Part shown: positions 1 through 9,982 of the stretch, in pieces
Layout: every line of letters begins with the position of its first letter
Position numbering within the stretch: the first letter of the stretch is position 1
Assembly: GCA_900404475.1 (NCBI GenBank)
Contig: OUQQ01000088.1
Location: 5,730 to 52,942, forward strand
DNA from: Spongospora subterranea
Taxonomy: Eukaryota; Endomyxa; Phytomyxea; Plasmodiophorida; Plasmodiophoridae
Length of the DNA stretch: 47,213 bases
Reading direction: 5' to 3'
Position numbers and translations under genes: made by a program
The notes under the pieces: model-generated
The model's input: only the letters and a program-made list of their open reading frames with translations
Databases searched by the model: none
Told to the model about the DNA's origin: nothing

Positions 1-1260
1 GGTTCATGGAGCGCATGCTCGGGGTTCATACACGATTCGACAGCATTGGTCGACTGTCGACCTGCCAGCTTCATGGCGCCACGCCCTTCTGTTAGCTCAA
101 AACCCAATCTGTGACCGTTGCGATGATATCGTCACCGTCGATATGCGCATTGCAACCAGCACTGAACGTCTTCGCAGCGAAGTTCTCCATCGAAATCAAA
201 ACGTGATGAATTTGCAAAACGCTTATCCTGATCATGACCCGGTTTTCATTGATTGGACGCCGGAAGTAGTCTATCGTGTTTGCGGAGAGGGAATCGGTGT
301 TGACGTACTCTTCAAGGACGGATCTGTGTTGAAATCGCACGATCTCCTGTTTTTTACGCATTCCACGACGCCTCCTTCCATGTATTCGGTCGGGGATCTG
401 GCTTCCACCGACCTAGAATCTGACCAATTACCCATAATCAGCTCGATCCATCGAGCTGTTCGAATGCTGAAACTTCATCGCACCATTATCGCTATGGGCC
501 CTGCCAACGATCTCCCAGCGAATCCTCATGTCTCCAATAGGGAAACGCAGAATGTTTCAATTCCATCTATTGGCGATTTCATCGCTTTCGCTGACGGCCG
601 AGTTACTGGAAGGTCTGCCTGCTCTGCCCCTTTTCTAGTTTTCAGTGTTCAAGCACCCGGTTCTTCTTTATCAACTTGTGTTTTGATGTTTGGCATACCT
701 ATCGTTTAGAAAGACCTCATCAGAATCTTTGGAACTGGAAACCCGATTGTGTAAGACTGTGTTTGTATTTATTCATCACGTATTTGAGACGTCTTCTTCT
801 TTCTTTGAAAAAGCGAATTTAACAAGTGCGTCTGTCTGTGTGTTTTAGGTTCTACGATCGAACCATTGTTGACTTGGATTCATCTCACTCCACATGTCGT
901 ATACTGTTACCGGATGGCACGTTACAAAGCGTTAGAGTGGTGGCGTTGGATTCGGCATCGCAGTTGGTCCCCTACGTCAATACTTGCATGGAGTTCGCCA
1001 CATGGGCTTCAATGTCGCTCGAGCAGCGCTTGGCTTTAGAGCAACGCACCCAACAAAGGAGTGCTCTGGTCGAAACCGAAGTCGAACGCAACGCGTGGTT
1101 TTTACGCCGGGCATTGGCAACATCCTCCAACCAAGTTGAGAACTCGAGGCCTGTGCTAGCGAAGGATCCGGCCGTCAATGGTAAACCGGACCTGGCGGCT
1201 CTGACGCGACAGGCCATGGAGAATAATCACATCATATTACAACGAATATCGCGACATTGA
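1..1260 (+). CDS. Polo-box-like protein, C5orf34-like (5' end cut by window edge)
   Basis: Two exons are visible: 1-612 and 849-1260, joined by an intron with donor gtctgc and acceptor ttttag. The join is in phase and makes a continuous motif FADGRVTGRFYDRT. Downstream comes a beta-rich stretch (CRILLPDGTLQSV) and a helix (CMEFATWASMSLEQR), followed by a polar C-terminal tail ending in TGA at 1258-1260. The strand pattern 'DGRV..F.DRT......C.....DG' is polo-box-like and resembles what I recall of the C-terminal domain of vertebrate C5orf34. The upstream part also contains a WTPEVVYRV segment that could belong to such a protein. Function is unknown; a centrosome or cell-cycle link would be inference from polo-box folds. 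The N-terminus lies outside the window. It could instead be another polo-box or Tudor-like beta-domain protein. Confidence 0.5.
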
Positions 1261-1466
1261 ACCGTCATTGCTCAGTCACCATAACCACAGCACTGCCAAC
1301 ATTTTCATCTATACGACCATCGATTTCTTCAGAAAAATGCCGATTTCGAAAGTTTTTGAGGCCGACGACGCGATGCTTTTTGGGCAGCTGTGTTCCCCTG
1401 AGTGATATGTATAAAAAAATGTATTATTATGATGATTGCGGGGAAGAGGATTGTATGAGTGTAATA

Positions 1467-2510
1467 CTAGTCGAATACGGTATCAAGTTCATCGGTCATA
1501 TCGGCAAACGTCGCGCGTTTCTTTTCCAGCTCATGCGTATTTTGGACCCGATTTACGTATCTATCCTTCTTCTCATTCTTGCGCTTGGCAACCATCCGCC
1601 ACTTTGAGACCACAATAAGTGAATAATTTTCCACTTCCAACCAAAAATCTCACAAAACGCTCGAAACACAGAACCCAATAAAATTCGCTAGAACAAAGAG
1701 GAAGGACCACGAAAAAAACCCTTGAAATCAAAGATGACCCACCTTGGTTGGTGTGACATAGTCGGGATTGGCATAAAGGGTTTCGCCTTCGAAACTGCCG
1801 GCGAAGACCTTGATGGGCATAAGACAGAATCGTGGACCGATCTCGACCAAGGTTGGGTCCGCTGACCCGTAAACGATCTGGTAGTTCCGGAACCAGATCC
1901 GCCCGTCCAGGTAGAAAAACGATAGAACGTGGTCGACGAAGGGCTTGGTCTTGGGATGCCCACGAGGACTGCCGAATATCTGGATGAACATCTGCTTGAG
2001 CAGGGTAAGATGCGGTTGCCGGTCGAATGCGGCGTCGAATGATAGGACGGGGCGTGACCCTTTCAGGCAATTCCCGGTCAGTTTCAACTCGTCCATCGTG
2101 TGCAGATTCTGGACGAGGAACTTGGCCGATGGGCCGTGTGGCGTCTTGGCCATCCACAGATACAGATCCGTCGAGCGGCGCGCCTCGAAGAACAGGCAGC
2201 TGTTGCAGTTCTTCATATCGCAGGCGTCGTTGACCCCGAACAGGCGCCCTTTGTTGTCGAATTTGCTCTCCTTCTTGCTGTGAGGGAGTAGATCCCGTAG
2301 ATCACTCATGAGATGGCGATCACAATATCGGATTCCCTGGGTTGAGAAGACCAGGGTCCGTTGTTTGTTCACGTATTTGGACTGTGTCAGTCGTCCAGCG
2401 GCCAACTGTTCGGCGGCGGTGGCCGGTGCCTGAGATTGGGTTTTGGCATCGGCCACTTCCTCAGGGTACAAACACTGTTCGGCGTCCATCGTTCGCTTCC
2501 GTTTATACAT
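1467..2510 (-). CDS. BRX1: Ribosome biogenesis protein BRX1 (Brix domain)
   Basis: Two exons on the minus strand: 2510-1743 and 1601-1467, separated by a 141-nt intron with a gtgggt donor. The spliced product is about 300 aa, close to family size. A Brix domain fills most of it: KQRTLVFSTQGI near the start, DLLPHSKKESKFD, KNCNSCLFFEARR, NCLKGSRPVLSFD, RIWFRNYQI and VEIGPRFCLMPIKVF, all hallmarks of BRX1 rather than RPF1, IMP4 or SSF1. The second exon supplies a basic, helical C-terminal tail (WRMVAKRKNEKKDRY) ending in TAG. BRX1 acts in the nucleolus in early 60S pre-ribosome assembly. I chose the ATG at 2510 (MYKRKRTMD) because it gives the short basic N-terminus usual for the family; an in-frame non-ATG extension upstream is unlikely. 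Confidence 0.93.
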
Positions 2511-2811
2511 CGCGATAAAACCCGATCTACGATTATCTTTTGCTCGCAGGAATTCAGGCAATTTCTCAGTCCGAAGATTCGCCGTACGGACCTGAAAACT
2601 CCGTAAGTTGTCAAAAAAAAATCGTCTCCACAGCCCACAGCCCTGGCCAAAACCTCATTTCAGGCGGGAACAAAGGGAATATGTGGTGATAAAATGGAGG
2701 TGTTGGTCTGATATGATCCCGTATATATTGATGTGGTATTCCTGTAGTGTGGTCATTCAATCACATATTACTAATGGAGGTGATCACCTACGATTGTTGA
2801 GATAGTGCCAC
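2511..2811. other. Intergenic, no gene supported
   Basis: Region upstream of BRX1 on the minus strand. Short open frames exist on both strands but none shows family motifs or splice continuity. It presumably holds the BRX1 promoter. Confidence 0.5.
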
Positions 2812-2993
2812 TTTATCATCTGTTGACCCATATTCTCTGTAATCCCTTTCCCAATTTATCATCTGTTGACCCATATTCTCTGTAATCCCTTTCCCAATTT
2901 ATCATCTGTTGACCCATATTCTCTGTAATCCCTTTCCCAATTTATCATCTGTTGACCCATATTCTCTGTAATCCCTTTCCCAATTTATCATCT
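2812..2993. repeat. 43-bp tandem repeat, four copies plus a partial fifth
   Basis: The unit begins tttatcatctgttgaccc and starts at 2812, 2855, 2898 and 2941, with a truncated fifth copy of 10 bases to 2993. The copies look identical, which suggests recent expansion. It lies in the gap between BRX1 and the KAE1 minisatellite, and no coding function is apparent. Confidence 0.95.
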
Positions 2994-3453
2994 ATACACA
3001 ACAACAATGAGGTTTGTTCATGAATCAACACTAGCACCTTCGAATTAATTTCTCCACCATATCGATATTTTTTGAAAATCTGCGATCGCAATCTGGATTG
3101 CCGTTTTGACGGCTGTTGCTGATGAAAGAATCATTTCAAGAATATGCATACCAACATGGAATCTAGATAGACCTGGCGAAACAGCAAGTTATATGAAATA
3201 TGCCACGAATACATATGCAATCGCTGACTGATGGATTTAATTGTTGAAAATGGGCCTTCCCAGAGTTTGGATTTAATTTCGAACGTCCGACAGATAGTAA
3301 AGAATATTTTCCTAATTCCAGTTACTTTATTAGCCAAACGCCCCCGATCATCTACATTTATTGGACGCCAAACGATAATGTTGTTGATCGGCAGATCAGC
3401 GTTGGCACTTGGGCATGTCACACTCATGTTACCCAACAACGATACAGTGGGGT
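2994..3453. other. Intergenic, no gene supported
   Basis: About 460 bases between the two tandem-repeat arrays. Open frames on both strands (for example 3131-3496 minus and 3231-3506 plus) overlap each other and show no recognisable domain. Nothing is supported here. Confidence 0.5.
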
Positions 3454-3797
3454 GGTTGGGAGGCCGCGGACAGTGGCATATCATGTTACCCTCCATGTTA
3501 CCCTAGACGGTACATGAATGGTACAGTGTACAGTAATGGTTGGGAGGCCGCGGACAGTGGCATATCATGTTACCCTCCATGTTACCCTAGACGGTACATG
3601 AATGGTACAGTGTACAGTAATGGTTGGGAGGCCGCGGACAGTGGCATATCATGTTACCCTAGACGGTACATGAATGGTACAATGTACAGTGGATGGTTGG
3701 GAGGCCGCGGACAGTGGCATATCATGTTACCCTAGACGGTACATGAATGGTACAATGTACAGTGGATGGTTGAGAGGCCGCGGACATGGCAACTGCC
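3454..3797. repeat. 84/73-bp minisatellite just upstream of KAE1
   Basis: Five copies begin with ggttgggaggccgcggac at 3454, 3538, 3622, 3695 and (as ggttgagagg) 3768. Spacings are 84, 84, 73 and 73. The length difference comes from an internal repeat of the atgttaccct element, present twice in the long units and once in the short ones. Each unit also contains ggtacatgaatggtac and gtacagtgtac, which are imperfect palindromes around GTAC. The array ends 74 bp before the KAE1 start codon, so it sits in the promoter or 5' UTR. An open frame crosses the first copies only because 84 is a multiple of three. Confidence 0.95.
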
Positions 3798-3871
3798 TGT
3801 TGCCCTAGGGTCATGGAATTGACTGTTGTCCATCTCGCCCTGGCGCCCAACGGGGATCGACCTCGCCGATC

Positions 3872-5009
3872 ATGCTGATCCTGGGCTTGGAGGGGTCGGC
3901 CAATAAGCTCGGGATCGGAATTGTGGATGATGCTGGTAATATCCTGGCTAATGTCAGGGACACGTTCGTCACCCCACCTGGAACCGGTTTCCTCCCTCGT
4001 GAGACCGCACAACATCATCAGCGATTCATCATCCCCTTAATCAATCAGGCCCTTCGTGACGCCAATATCACTCATGACCAGATTGACCTGATCGCTTATA
4101 CTAAAGGCCCTGGTATGGGCGCCCCTCTTCAAGCCGTCTCCATTGCTGTTCGTATAATCAGCCAGCTATGGTGTAAACCCATTATCGCCGTCAATCACTG
4201 TATTGGTCATATTGAAATGGGTCGTTCCGTCACCAAAGCGGATAACCCTTGCGTTCTATACGTATCTGGGGGAAATACACAGATCATATCCTATTCCAAT
4301 CACCGATATCGCATTTTTGGCGAAACCATCGATATCGCCATTGGCAATTGCCTAGACCGTTTCGCCCGCGATCTAGATCTATCTAATGATCCATCACCCG
4401 GATATAATATCGAACAGCTCGCCAAACAAGGAAAACAATTCATCGAGTTGCCGTACGTCGTCAAAGGAATGGACGTCTCGTTCGCTGGCCTGTTAACCTT
4501 CATTCAAGGAACGGCAAAGACCATGTTGGCCCAAGGTCAATGCACGAAAGCCGATCTGTGCTACTCGCTACAGGAGACCGTGTTCGCCATGCTTGTCGAG
4601 GTGACCGAAAGGGCCATGGCGCATTGTGGTCACGATAGCGTTCTAATCGTGGGTGGGGTCGGCTGCAACTTGCGCCTTCAGGAGATGGCCAAGGCCATGT
4701 GCGATCAGCGTGGTGCCACAGTTTGTACAATTGACGACCGGTAAGGAGGCCGTTTCCTCTCGAATTATCGCCATGTTCGGATGCGGTGACCGTTGATTTC
4801 CAACAGATATGCGGTTGATAATGGCGCGATGATCGCCCATGCTGGATGGCTAATGTATCAATCTGGCACAAGGACCGCCCTTTGTGAGACGACCACAACA
4901 CAGCGGTTTCGTACTGGTAGGATCGGGGTTGGACTCAATCCATTTGAGGAGTTAATTCTGATTTCCTGAACACACAGATGAGGTCGAAGTGACATGGCGA
5001 TCCGATTAA
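3872..5009 (+). CDS. KAE1: tRNA N6-adenosine threonylcarbamoyltransferase (KAE1/OSGEP)
   Basis: Three exons: 3872-4740, 4807-4916 and 4978-5009, giving 336 aa, close to 335 in human OSGEP. Both introns (66 and 61 nt) are GT-AG and keep phase. Motifs: [13 protein letters not shown] at the N-terminus; the iron-binding [10 protein letters not shown] with its two histidines; [30 protein letters not shown]; and, formed across the first intron, [17 protein letters not shown] with the conserved metal-site Asp. The last exon gives the typical eukaryotic end [13 protein letters not shown]1 is the catalytic subunit of the KEOPS complex, which installs t6A at position 37 of ANN-decoding tRNAs in the cytosol. 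No mitochondrial targeting peptide is seen, so this is the cytosolic form rather than OSGEPL1/Qri7. Confidence 0.97.
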
Positions 5010-5059
5010 ACAAGATAAGAGGCTGGAACGGCAAATATTACATATTATCTCCCTTCACA

Positions 5060-5939
5060 AATATATTCAATATACCAATCTGATTAGTGTTTTATCGTAA
5101 ATGCTGAATTGGCGCAGCGATCAGTTGCGTTTACATTCTGACATGTTGACCAGACGTCTATTTGTTCGCTTATTTGACTTACATACCAGACGGCACAGGT
5201 TTTAATATCCCATCCGCACTCAACGACATTAGCCGACTCGTGTCAACGCCGACCAAATCATTATAGAAGGCGGTGCAAAGAGTGGTCAAATATTTGGTGA
5301 CGGCTTGATATTCAAGGGGAGCTCAATTAACATCACTGCATGGGATGACAGTAGTAATGCTATCGACGCTACTGATGAAAATATCGACAACAGACACGAT
5401 CACCATTATAGGTGGTATGAGATTGTCTTTCAGAATCTCCAACCGCTAAAAAATAAACAGATGGCCACCAGGGCTCGCCCTGACATCGCCGTTAAGGTTG
5501 NAATATATTCAATATACCAATCTGATTAGTGTTTTATCGTAAATGCTGAATTGGCGCAGCGATCAGTTGCGTTTACATTCTGACATGTTGACCAGACGTC
5601 TATTTGTTCGCTTATTTGACTTACATACCAAACGGCACAGGTTTTAATATCCCATTCGCACTCAACGACATTAGCCGACTCGTGTCAACGCCGACCAAAT
5701 CATTATAGAAGGCGGTGCAAAGAGTGGTCAAATATTTGGTGACGGCTTGATATTCAAGGGGAGCTCAATTATCACTGCATGGGATGACAGTAGTAATGCT
5801 ATCGACGCTACTGATGAAAATATCGACAACAGACACGATCACCATTATAGGTGGTATGAGATTGTCTTTCAGAATCTCCAACCGCTAAAAAATAAACAGA
5901 TGGCCGCCAGGACTCGCCCTGACATCGCCGTTAAGGTTG
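5060..5939. repeat. Near-identical direct duplication joined by a single N
   Basis: Copy 1 (5060-5500, 441 bp) and copy 2 (5502-5939, 438 bp) flank one N at 5501. They differ by a few substitutions and one in-frame 3-bp deletion (aattaacatc versus aattatc). The second copy begins exactly at the N and the first ends exactly there. This is what two overlapping contig ends, or two alleles placed in series, would look like. Confidence 0.92.
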
Positions 5940-5944
5940 AGTAG
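5675..5944 (+). CDS. Hypothetical terminal exon inside the duplicated stretch
   Basis: A frame opens after a possible acceptor (acgacattag) and runs about 90 codons to TAG at 5942-5944. It contains QIIIEGGAKSGQIFGDG and RWYEIVFQNLQPL. The other copy (5233-5500) carries the same frame with one residue more (SIN versus SI), so the only indel between copies keeps the frame. That is mild support for coding. I do not recognise the family and could not connect an upstream exon or start codon. Confidence 0.35.
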   Translation, partial: PTRVNADQIIIEGGAKSGQIFGDGLIFKGSSIITAWDDSSNAIDATDENIDNRHDHHYRWYEIVFQNLQPLKNKQMAARTRPDIAVKVE

Positions 5945-6152
5945 TGCGGTTATGGGTGAGACTGATAGAGCAATGATGGATATGAACGGCACTAGAACGG
6001 TTCCGTTAGTTTGGCAGGGAGGGGGTTGGCTAGCTGGGCAACTTCATCAGTGTGTTGCCCTGAGACTTGAAGCGCCAATTCACGATTGGCAATCTGACTG
6101 CAATCCGTCATGTCTGTAACTCTCTGAATTGCAGTAGGAGGTGGCCAGACAA

Positions 6153-7585
6153 ATGGCGACACCATCTGATGCGGTGTGCATTGAAGGTGGTGCTCCACAT
6201 ATACCTGGTTCGTCCGACTCGAATTGGGCACCGGTATCACGGGCGTGTGAGGACCTTGACCGAGGCCTTCAATCGCAGGATGAGGAATGTGCTGATCTTC
6301 AGCGTATCATGGGGACACTTCATGTGCGCCTTCTCAGGGTTTGCGATTTCATATCTGATTTCGGGTGCAGATGCAGGAAGAATTGATCGATTATAAAGAA
6401 GTGAGTGCGTGCTTGGACGCATTTGCTCACGAACTCGAGCAATGTCTGCACGAGAAAAGGGAATTGGAACGGATCAATGCGCGTCTGGTCGAGAACCAGA
6501 ATATATTGGAGGCGCGTTGCTTGACATTAGATCAGGCTTTGGACAGGGCAGCAAGGTTTGATGAAGATCGTGTCGTATCACTGAAGAACTCGGAGAAGGC
6601 GCGCGATCGGCTACAGATTGAGCTGAGGGAATCAGAGGCGGCGCGTGATCGACTTCAGACTGAGTTGAAGGAATCAGAGACGGCGCGTGATCGATTTCAA
6701 ACCGAGTTCAAGGAATCGGATGCGGCGCGCGATCAAATCCAGACTGAGTTGAAAACGGTCGAGATGACGTGCGGACGACTCCAGGTTGAGTTGGAGGAAG
6801 CCGTCTCACGTTGTGCTGAGTTGGAACAAGAATCGCATAACAAAATCAGGGAGATTCGCGATCTCCAGCAAGAGACGCAATCGCTGAACGACACAATTGC
6901 TGTACAGAAGCGACAAAAACAGGTGGCCAATAATGAGTCGGCCGAAGCAATCAAGCGATCAGAAAACGAAGTGGGACGACTGCAGATGAGCTTAGACCGT
7001 ATATCGGAATCCTATCGCCAGGTCAGAGCTTCTATGTTCAGGGAAACCCAAATTACTGCAACTTCTGAACTACCGTTAAGATTGAACGAGATAATGTCCA
7101 TTGGAAGCAGGCCAATACACTGGCGAAACATTCTCAGGCTGCAGTAGAGGCACAATTGGCTCAGGTGAGACGTCGATCAGTTGGGGTTCCTGTTGCTGAA
7201 AATTCACTGATGTTGTTGATTGATCAGGCGCGACAACAGCTGCAGCAAAGCGATAAACTGTTGACAACCACTCAAAGGGCGCTGGATAAGGCTGCTGTCG
7301 CCAAGAGGAAAAGGGAAAAAGAGAAGATCGATATGGAAAAGAAGATTGGCGAACAGGAGGGGCAGATCTCAAAACTCTGTTCGACCGTTCGTCAAATGAG
7401 GACGTTCTTTCACAGGTATGTCTGAAAGCAATTCCCGTTTATGGTGTGCCAAATTTGGGAAAAGTGTCGAGGCAATGGACGCCAATGATGCTAGTTGTGA
7501 TCCAAACGGTTCGAGACAGCCATTCCAATTCGGACGGATCGTCAAGGAACTCGATCGCTTGAGCTCGTCTGTAGAAGGACTTTGA
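6153..7585 (+). CDS. Coiled-coil protein with 14-residue tandem repeats
   Basis: Four exons: 6153-6338, 6371-7021, 7081-7415 and 7465-7585, predicted 430 aa. Introns of 32, 59 and 49 nt all keep the frame and end in AG. The first could alternatively end 6 nt later. After about 60 residues of non-coiled N-terminus the protein is almost entirely heptad-rich and charged. Residues about 140-215 contain five consecutive 14-residue repeats of the type ARDRLQTELKESE, clearly made by internal duplication. A second coil follows (QLLQ-, KAAVAKRKREKEK-type segments) and the last exon gives a short non-coiled C-terminus. Function is not assignable; such proteins are often cytoskeletal, centrosomal or flagellar. 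There are no membrane segments. Confidence 0.8.
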
Positions 7586-8087
7586 GCGCCAAAAACGAGA
7601 TTCATAGTTCATTCGACGGTCAAAATTATAATGAAATTCGCACTTAGACGAAAAACACGCGATAACTAAGCACAGGAGAAAGTGAAAGGTCCTGTAGTGC
7701 TCAAATTACCAGGTCAAGTAGTGTTAGCTGTGATTGTCAATAACTTCATATATACTCTGGCAAACCGAGTCAGACATCATCGGTCAAGGCGCAACATCGC
7801 CATCTCAGTAGCAATATGTAGTTACACAACCAACGGATTTCCCCTTTGCCGACTCATTCATTCGTAACCACTGTCGTGGTTCCCGAAAAGACAAATCGTC
7901 GACTGGCCGTTTTATACGTGTGTTATCGGTATGGTGTTCCTGATACTGATACAATCTCACGTTCTGGAATTTTTTAGTGTTTGCTTTCGGCAAGAAAGCT
8001 ACTGTAGGGGTAGTTTCCTTTGACTCAGCAGCTTCGAGACTGAGCTGTTTTTGACTAATCACTGTAAAAGCAGTGACAGAAAGTTGA
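7586..8087. other. Unassigned region, possible small exons
   Basis: About 500 bases with short frames on both strands (for example 7805-8134 minus and 7682-7867 plus) but no recognisable domain and no convincing splice chain. It may hold 5' exons of the reading frame at 8088-8486. Confidence 0.35.
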
Positions 8088-8486
8088 CCTGGAGTCCGAA
8101 TAGAGAGGAGAGGTCTTCTTGAAGACGAATACAACGAATCAAAGGAAGATTCCCATCATTGCGGCACACTGAAGCTGGCGATAACGGTCCCGAACTTAAT
8201 TGACTGGATTTTTATTTCTGTGTTGACCCTTCTCAACCGGATCACAAATGGTCTTGTTTACTCACACCCACATTCCGGGCTGAGTCGAGACCTTTCGAGG
8301 CTACTGCTCCTCGTCTGCAATTATATATCCCTGTCGCCTGATAACCTCTTCCGTGAATTGAGAGGTGTCATCCAGCCTAATAAAGGCAAGAAGATTTTGG
8401 TTGATAACTGCATTCGCACTTGGCTGCGTGCAACTCAAGGTCCGACACAGGAACCGGACAAACTGTTGAGATATTCTGATCGTTAA
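8088..8486 (+). CDS. Hypothetical protein, 3' exon
   Basis: An open frame of about 133 codons ends in TAA at 8484-8486. It starts just after a possible acceptor (agaaag at 8083) and contains a leucine-rich hydrophobic helix region (LSRLLLLVCNYI) and a basic segment (PNKGKKILVDNCIRTWL). No start codon is visible at its beginning, so if real it is the last exon of a spliced gene. I do not recognise it. A small intron covering the WIFISV stretch is possible. Confidence 0.35.
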   Translation, partial: PGVRIERRGLLEDEYNESKEDSHHCGTLKLAITVPNLIDWIFISVLTLLNRITNGLVYSHPHSGLSRDLSRLLLLVCNYISLSPDNLFRELRGVIQPNKGKKILVDNCIRTWLRATQGPTQEPDKLLRYSDR

Positions 8487-8570
8487 AGAATGCTCACGAG
8501 TACATTTGTTGCTTTTAATTAATTCACAAAGCCGTCGCCATTCAATTAGCCGTAATTACGTCAACCCTCA

Positions 8571-9024
8571 TCGAAGGGCTGAATCAGTTCATGAAACATT
8601 CTTGATGGTTTCTACGGAAAAGTCATATTCCAATTGGGCATCCATCGCCATTGAGATAGACGGCGGAAAGGTCCACGACCGAATTCGTGGAGGAGCGCAC
8701 GTAGATGCTACCGACGGCAAACGGTTTCGATGTCGAAGGCAAGCGTGACTCACTTCGCCGAATAAGCAGGCAAATGCGAATCAGCGAAACAAAAGGTTGA
8801 TCAACTTGAACCGGTCCGATGACGCCATCTAATTCGTCCATCCACGCAAAAGTTACGACACTGAATGGATTCGCTTGGAGGTATGGCATACAAAACTGGC
8901 AGTATTCTTCGGACTCTTCTCGTTCTAATCCGAACACGACCAGTGCCCCCTTCAGCCACTCCCGCGAAGTGCTGGCCTCCACCTGTGAAACAACGAGTTT
9001 GGTAATTCGGACAACGAGCGGCAT
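8571..9024 (-). CDS. Hypothetical protein, possibly two exons
   Basis: Minus-strand frame starting at ATG 9024 (MPLVVRITKLVV) with a helical, well-formed segment SREWLKGALVVFGLEREESEEYC. That segment faintly resembles the N-terminal helical domain of CCDC43, but I would not name it on that. A consensus donor (gtgagt) near 8757 and an acceptor (cggtag) near 8710 would join a second exon ending in TGA near 8571. The frame can also be spliced in phase to the upstream gene at 9059-9982 through a 76-nt intron, so the two could be one gene. Confidence 0.35.
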
Positions 9025-9058
9025 CTGGTAATCAAACCCCAACACTAGTTTCACTCAG

Positions 9059-9982
9059 TCAGGCATTTCCTGAATTACCAAATGTCTAAAAGAAACGTCA
9101 ATGATTCCTCACGTTGAATGTTCGGGACCGATTTGTGAAGAGTCCCATGAGGGTGTCTATTCGCCCGCAGTACCGTGCTTGCCAATGTTCGCTAGAGCGC
9201 AGAGCGACACCCTCGCCCTTGACAGCAATCAAACGGGATCGTACTCTGGCCAAATACGATCCCTCAACGCCCCTTCCCACGATCAGGTCTTGCCATCGCC
9301 CGTTTTGAAACAATATTGATACCTTGCTCTTGGCCTTTGGGCAAACTGGTTGATGGGAATGACCAGGGGCTAGCATGGTCATAATGGTGCAGTTGGCGGC
9401 TGTGCAGGTACTGCCCAAAATGGTCATTGGCGACAATAGCGCCCGGGTAGTTTTACTCTGGAACAGCATTTGATCGGCATGAATATCAACCATCCGTTCG
9501 ATCTCGCCGGCAACGTCCCCAACGCTGTGATCAGACCTGAACAATCCCTGAAATAATAGACGATCGTTATCGCCCCATACTTGAACGTTGACCGACTGTT
9601 CTGATGAAGATAACAAAATCGAGGAAGTCGAATTGAAGCTTGTCGAAGTCTGATCCGCCATGATCATTCGGAAGCGAATTGCGCGGCGTCGGGCCACATC
9701 TTTATTACCGGTTGGAGGGGTGGCCAGAAAATCTGGAAGATTACACGGTGGGCAGACATGTAGGCCAAAGGCGGCACGCAACAACTCGACAGCACCGACG
9801 GGGGTAATATCGCCTGTCGGGCAGTCTATCGCCAGTCGGGCACAGACCAGTCGTAGTTGTGTAGCCGACATTTGGTTCCAGACAACCATGGCGTGCGGTG
9901 GCTTGGGTGGTGCAGAGGCGATCAGTTCATCATTCTTGTGGCGATTGGGAAGGCGGGCCGCAGCTTTCCTCTCAAAATTCAT
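9059..9982 (-). CDS. Hypothetical protein with SAP-like and ubiquitin-like regions
   Basis: Starts at ATG 9982 (MNFERKAAARLP) and runs as one long exon to about 9107. A 27-nt intron (gtgagg to ttttag) would then lead to a short end (TFGNSGNA) stopping at 9059. About residues 35-75 form a helix-extension-helix (SATQLRLVCARLAIDCPTG, then VELLRAAFGL) that looks SAP-like, a fold used for nucleic-acid binding. About residues 130-200 (VNVQVWGDNDRLLFQG, then VGDVAGEIERMV) have the spacing of a ubiquitin-like or UBX fold. Both are weak, by-eye assignments. No family name is justified. If the alternative 76-nt intron is used, the protein continues into the frame at 8571-9024. Confidence 0.5.

Noticed and set aside
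1945..2291. Plus-strand frames across the BRX1 gene
   Set aside because: They lie antisense to conserved Brix-domain codons and show no domain of their own.
2812..2993. CRISPR-like array
   Set aside because: The copies are directly adjacent with no variable spacers, and the DNA is eukaryotic.
3409..3735. Open frame with repeated GWEAADSGISCYP-like peptide
   Set aside because: It exists only because the 84-bp minisatellite unit is a multiple of three; the 73-bp units break the pattern and there is no other support.
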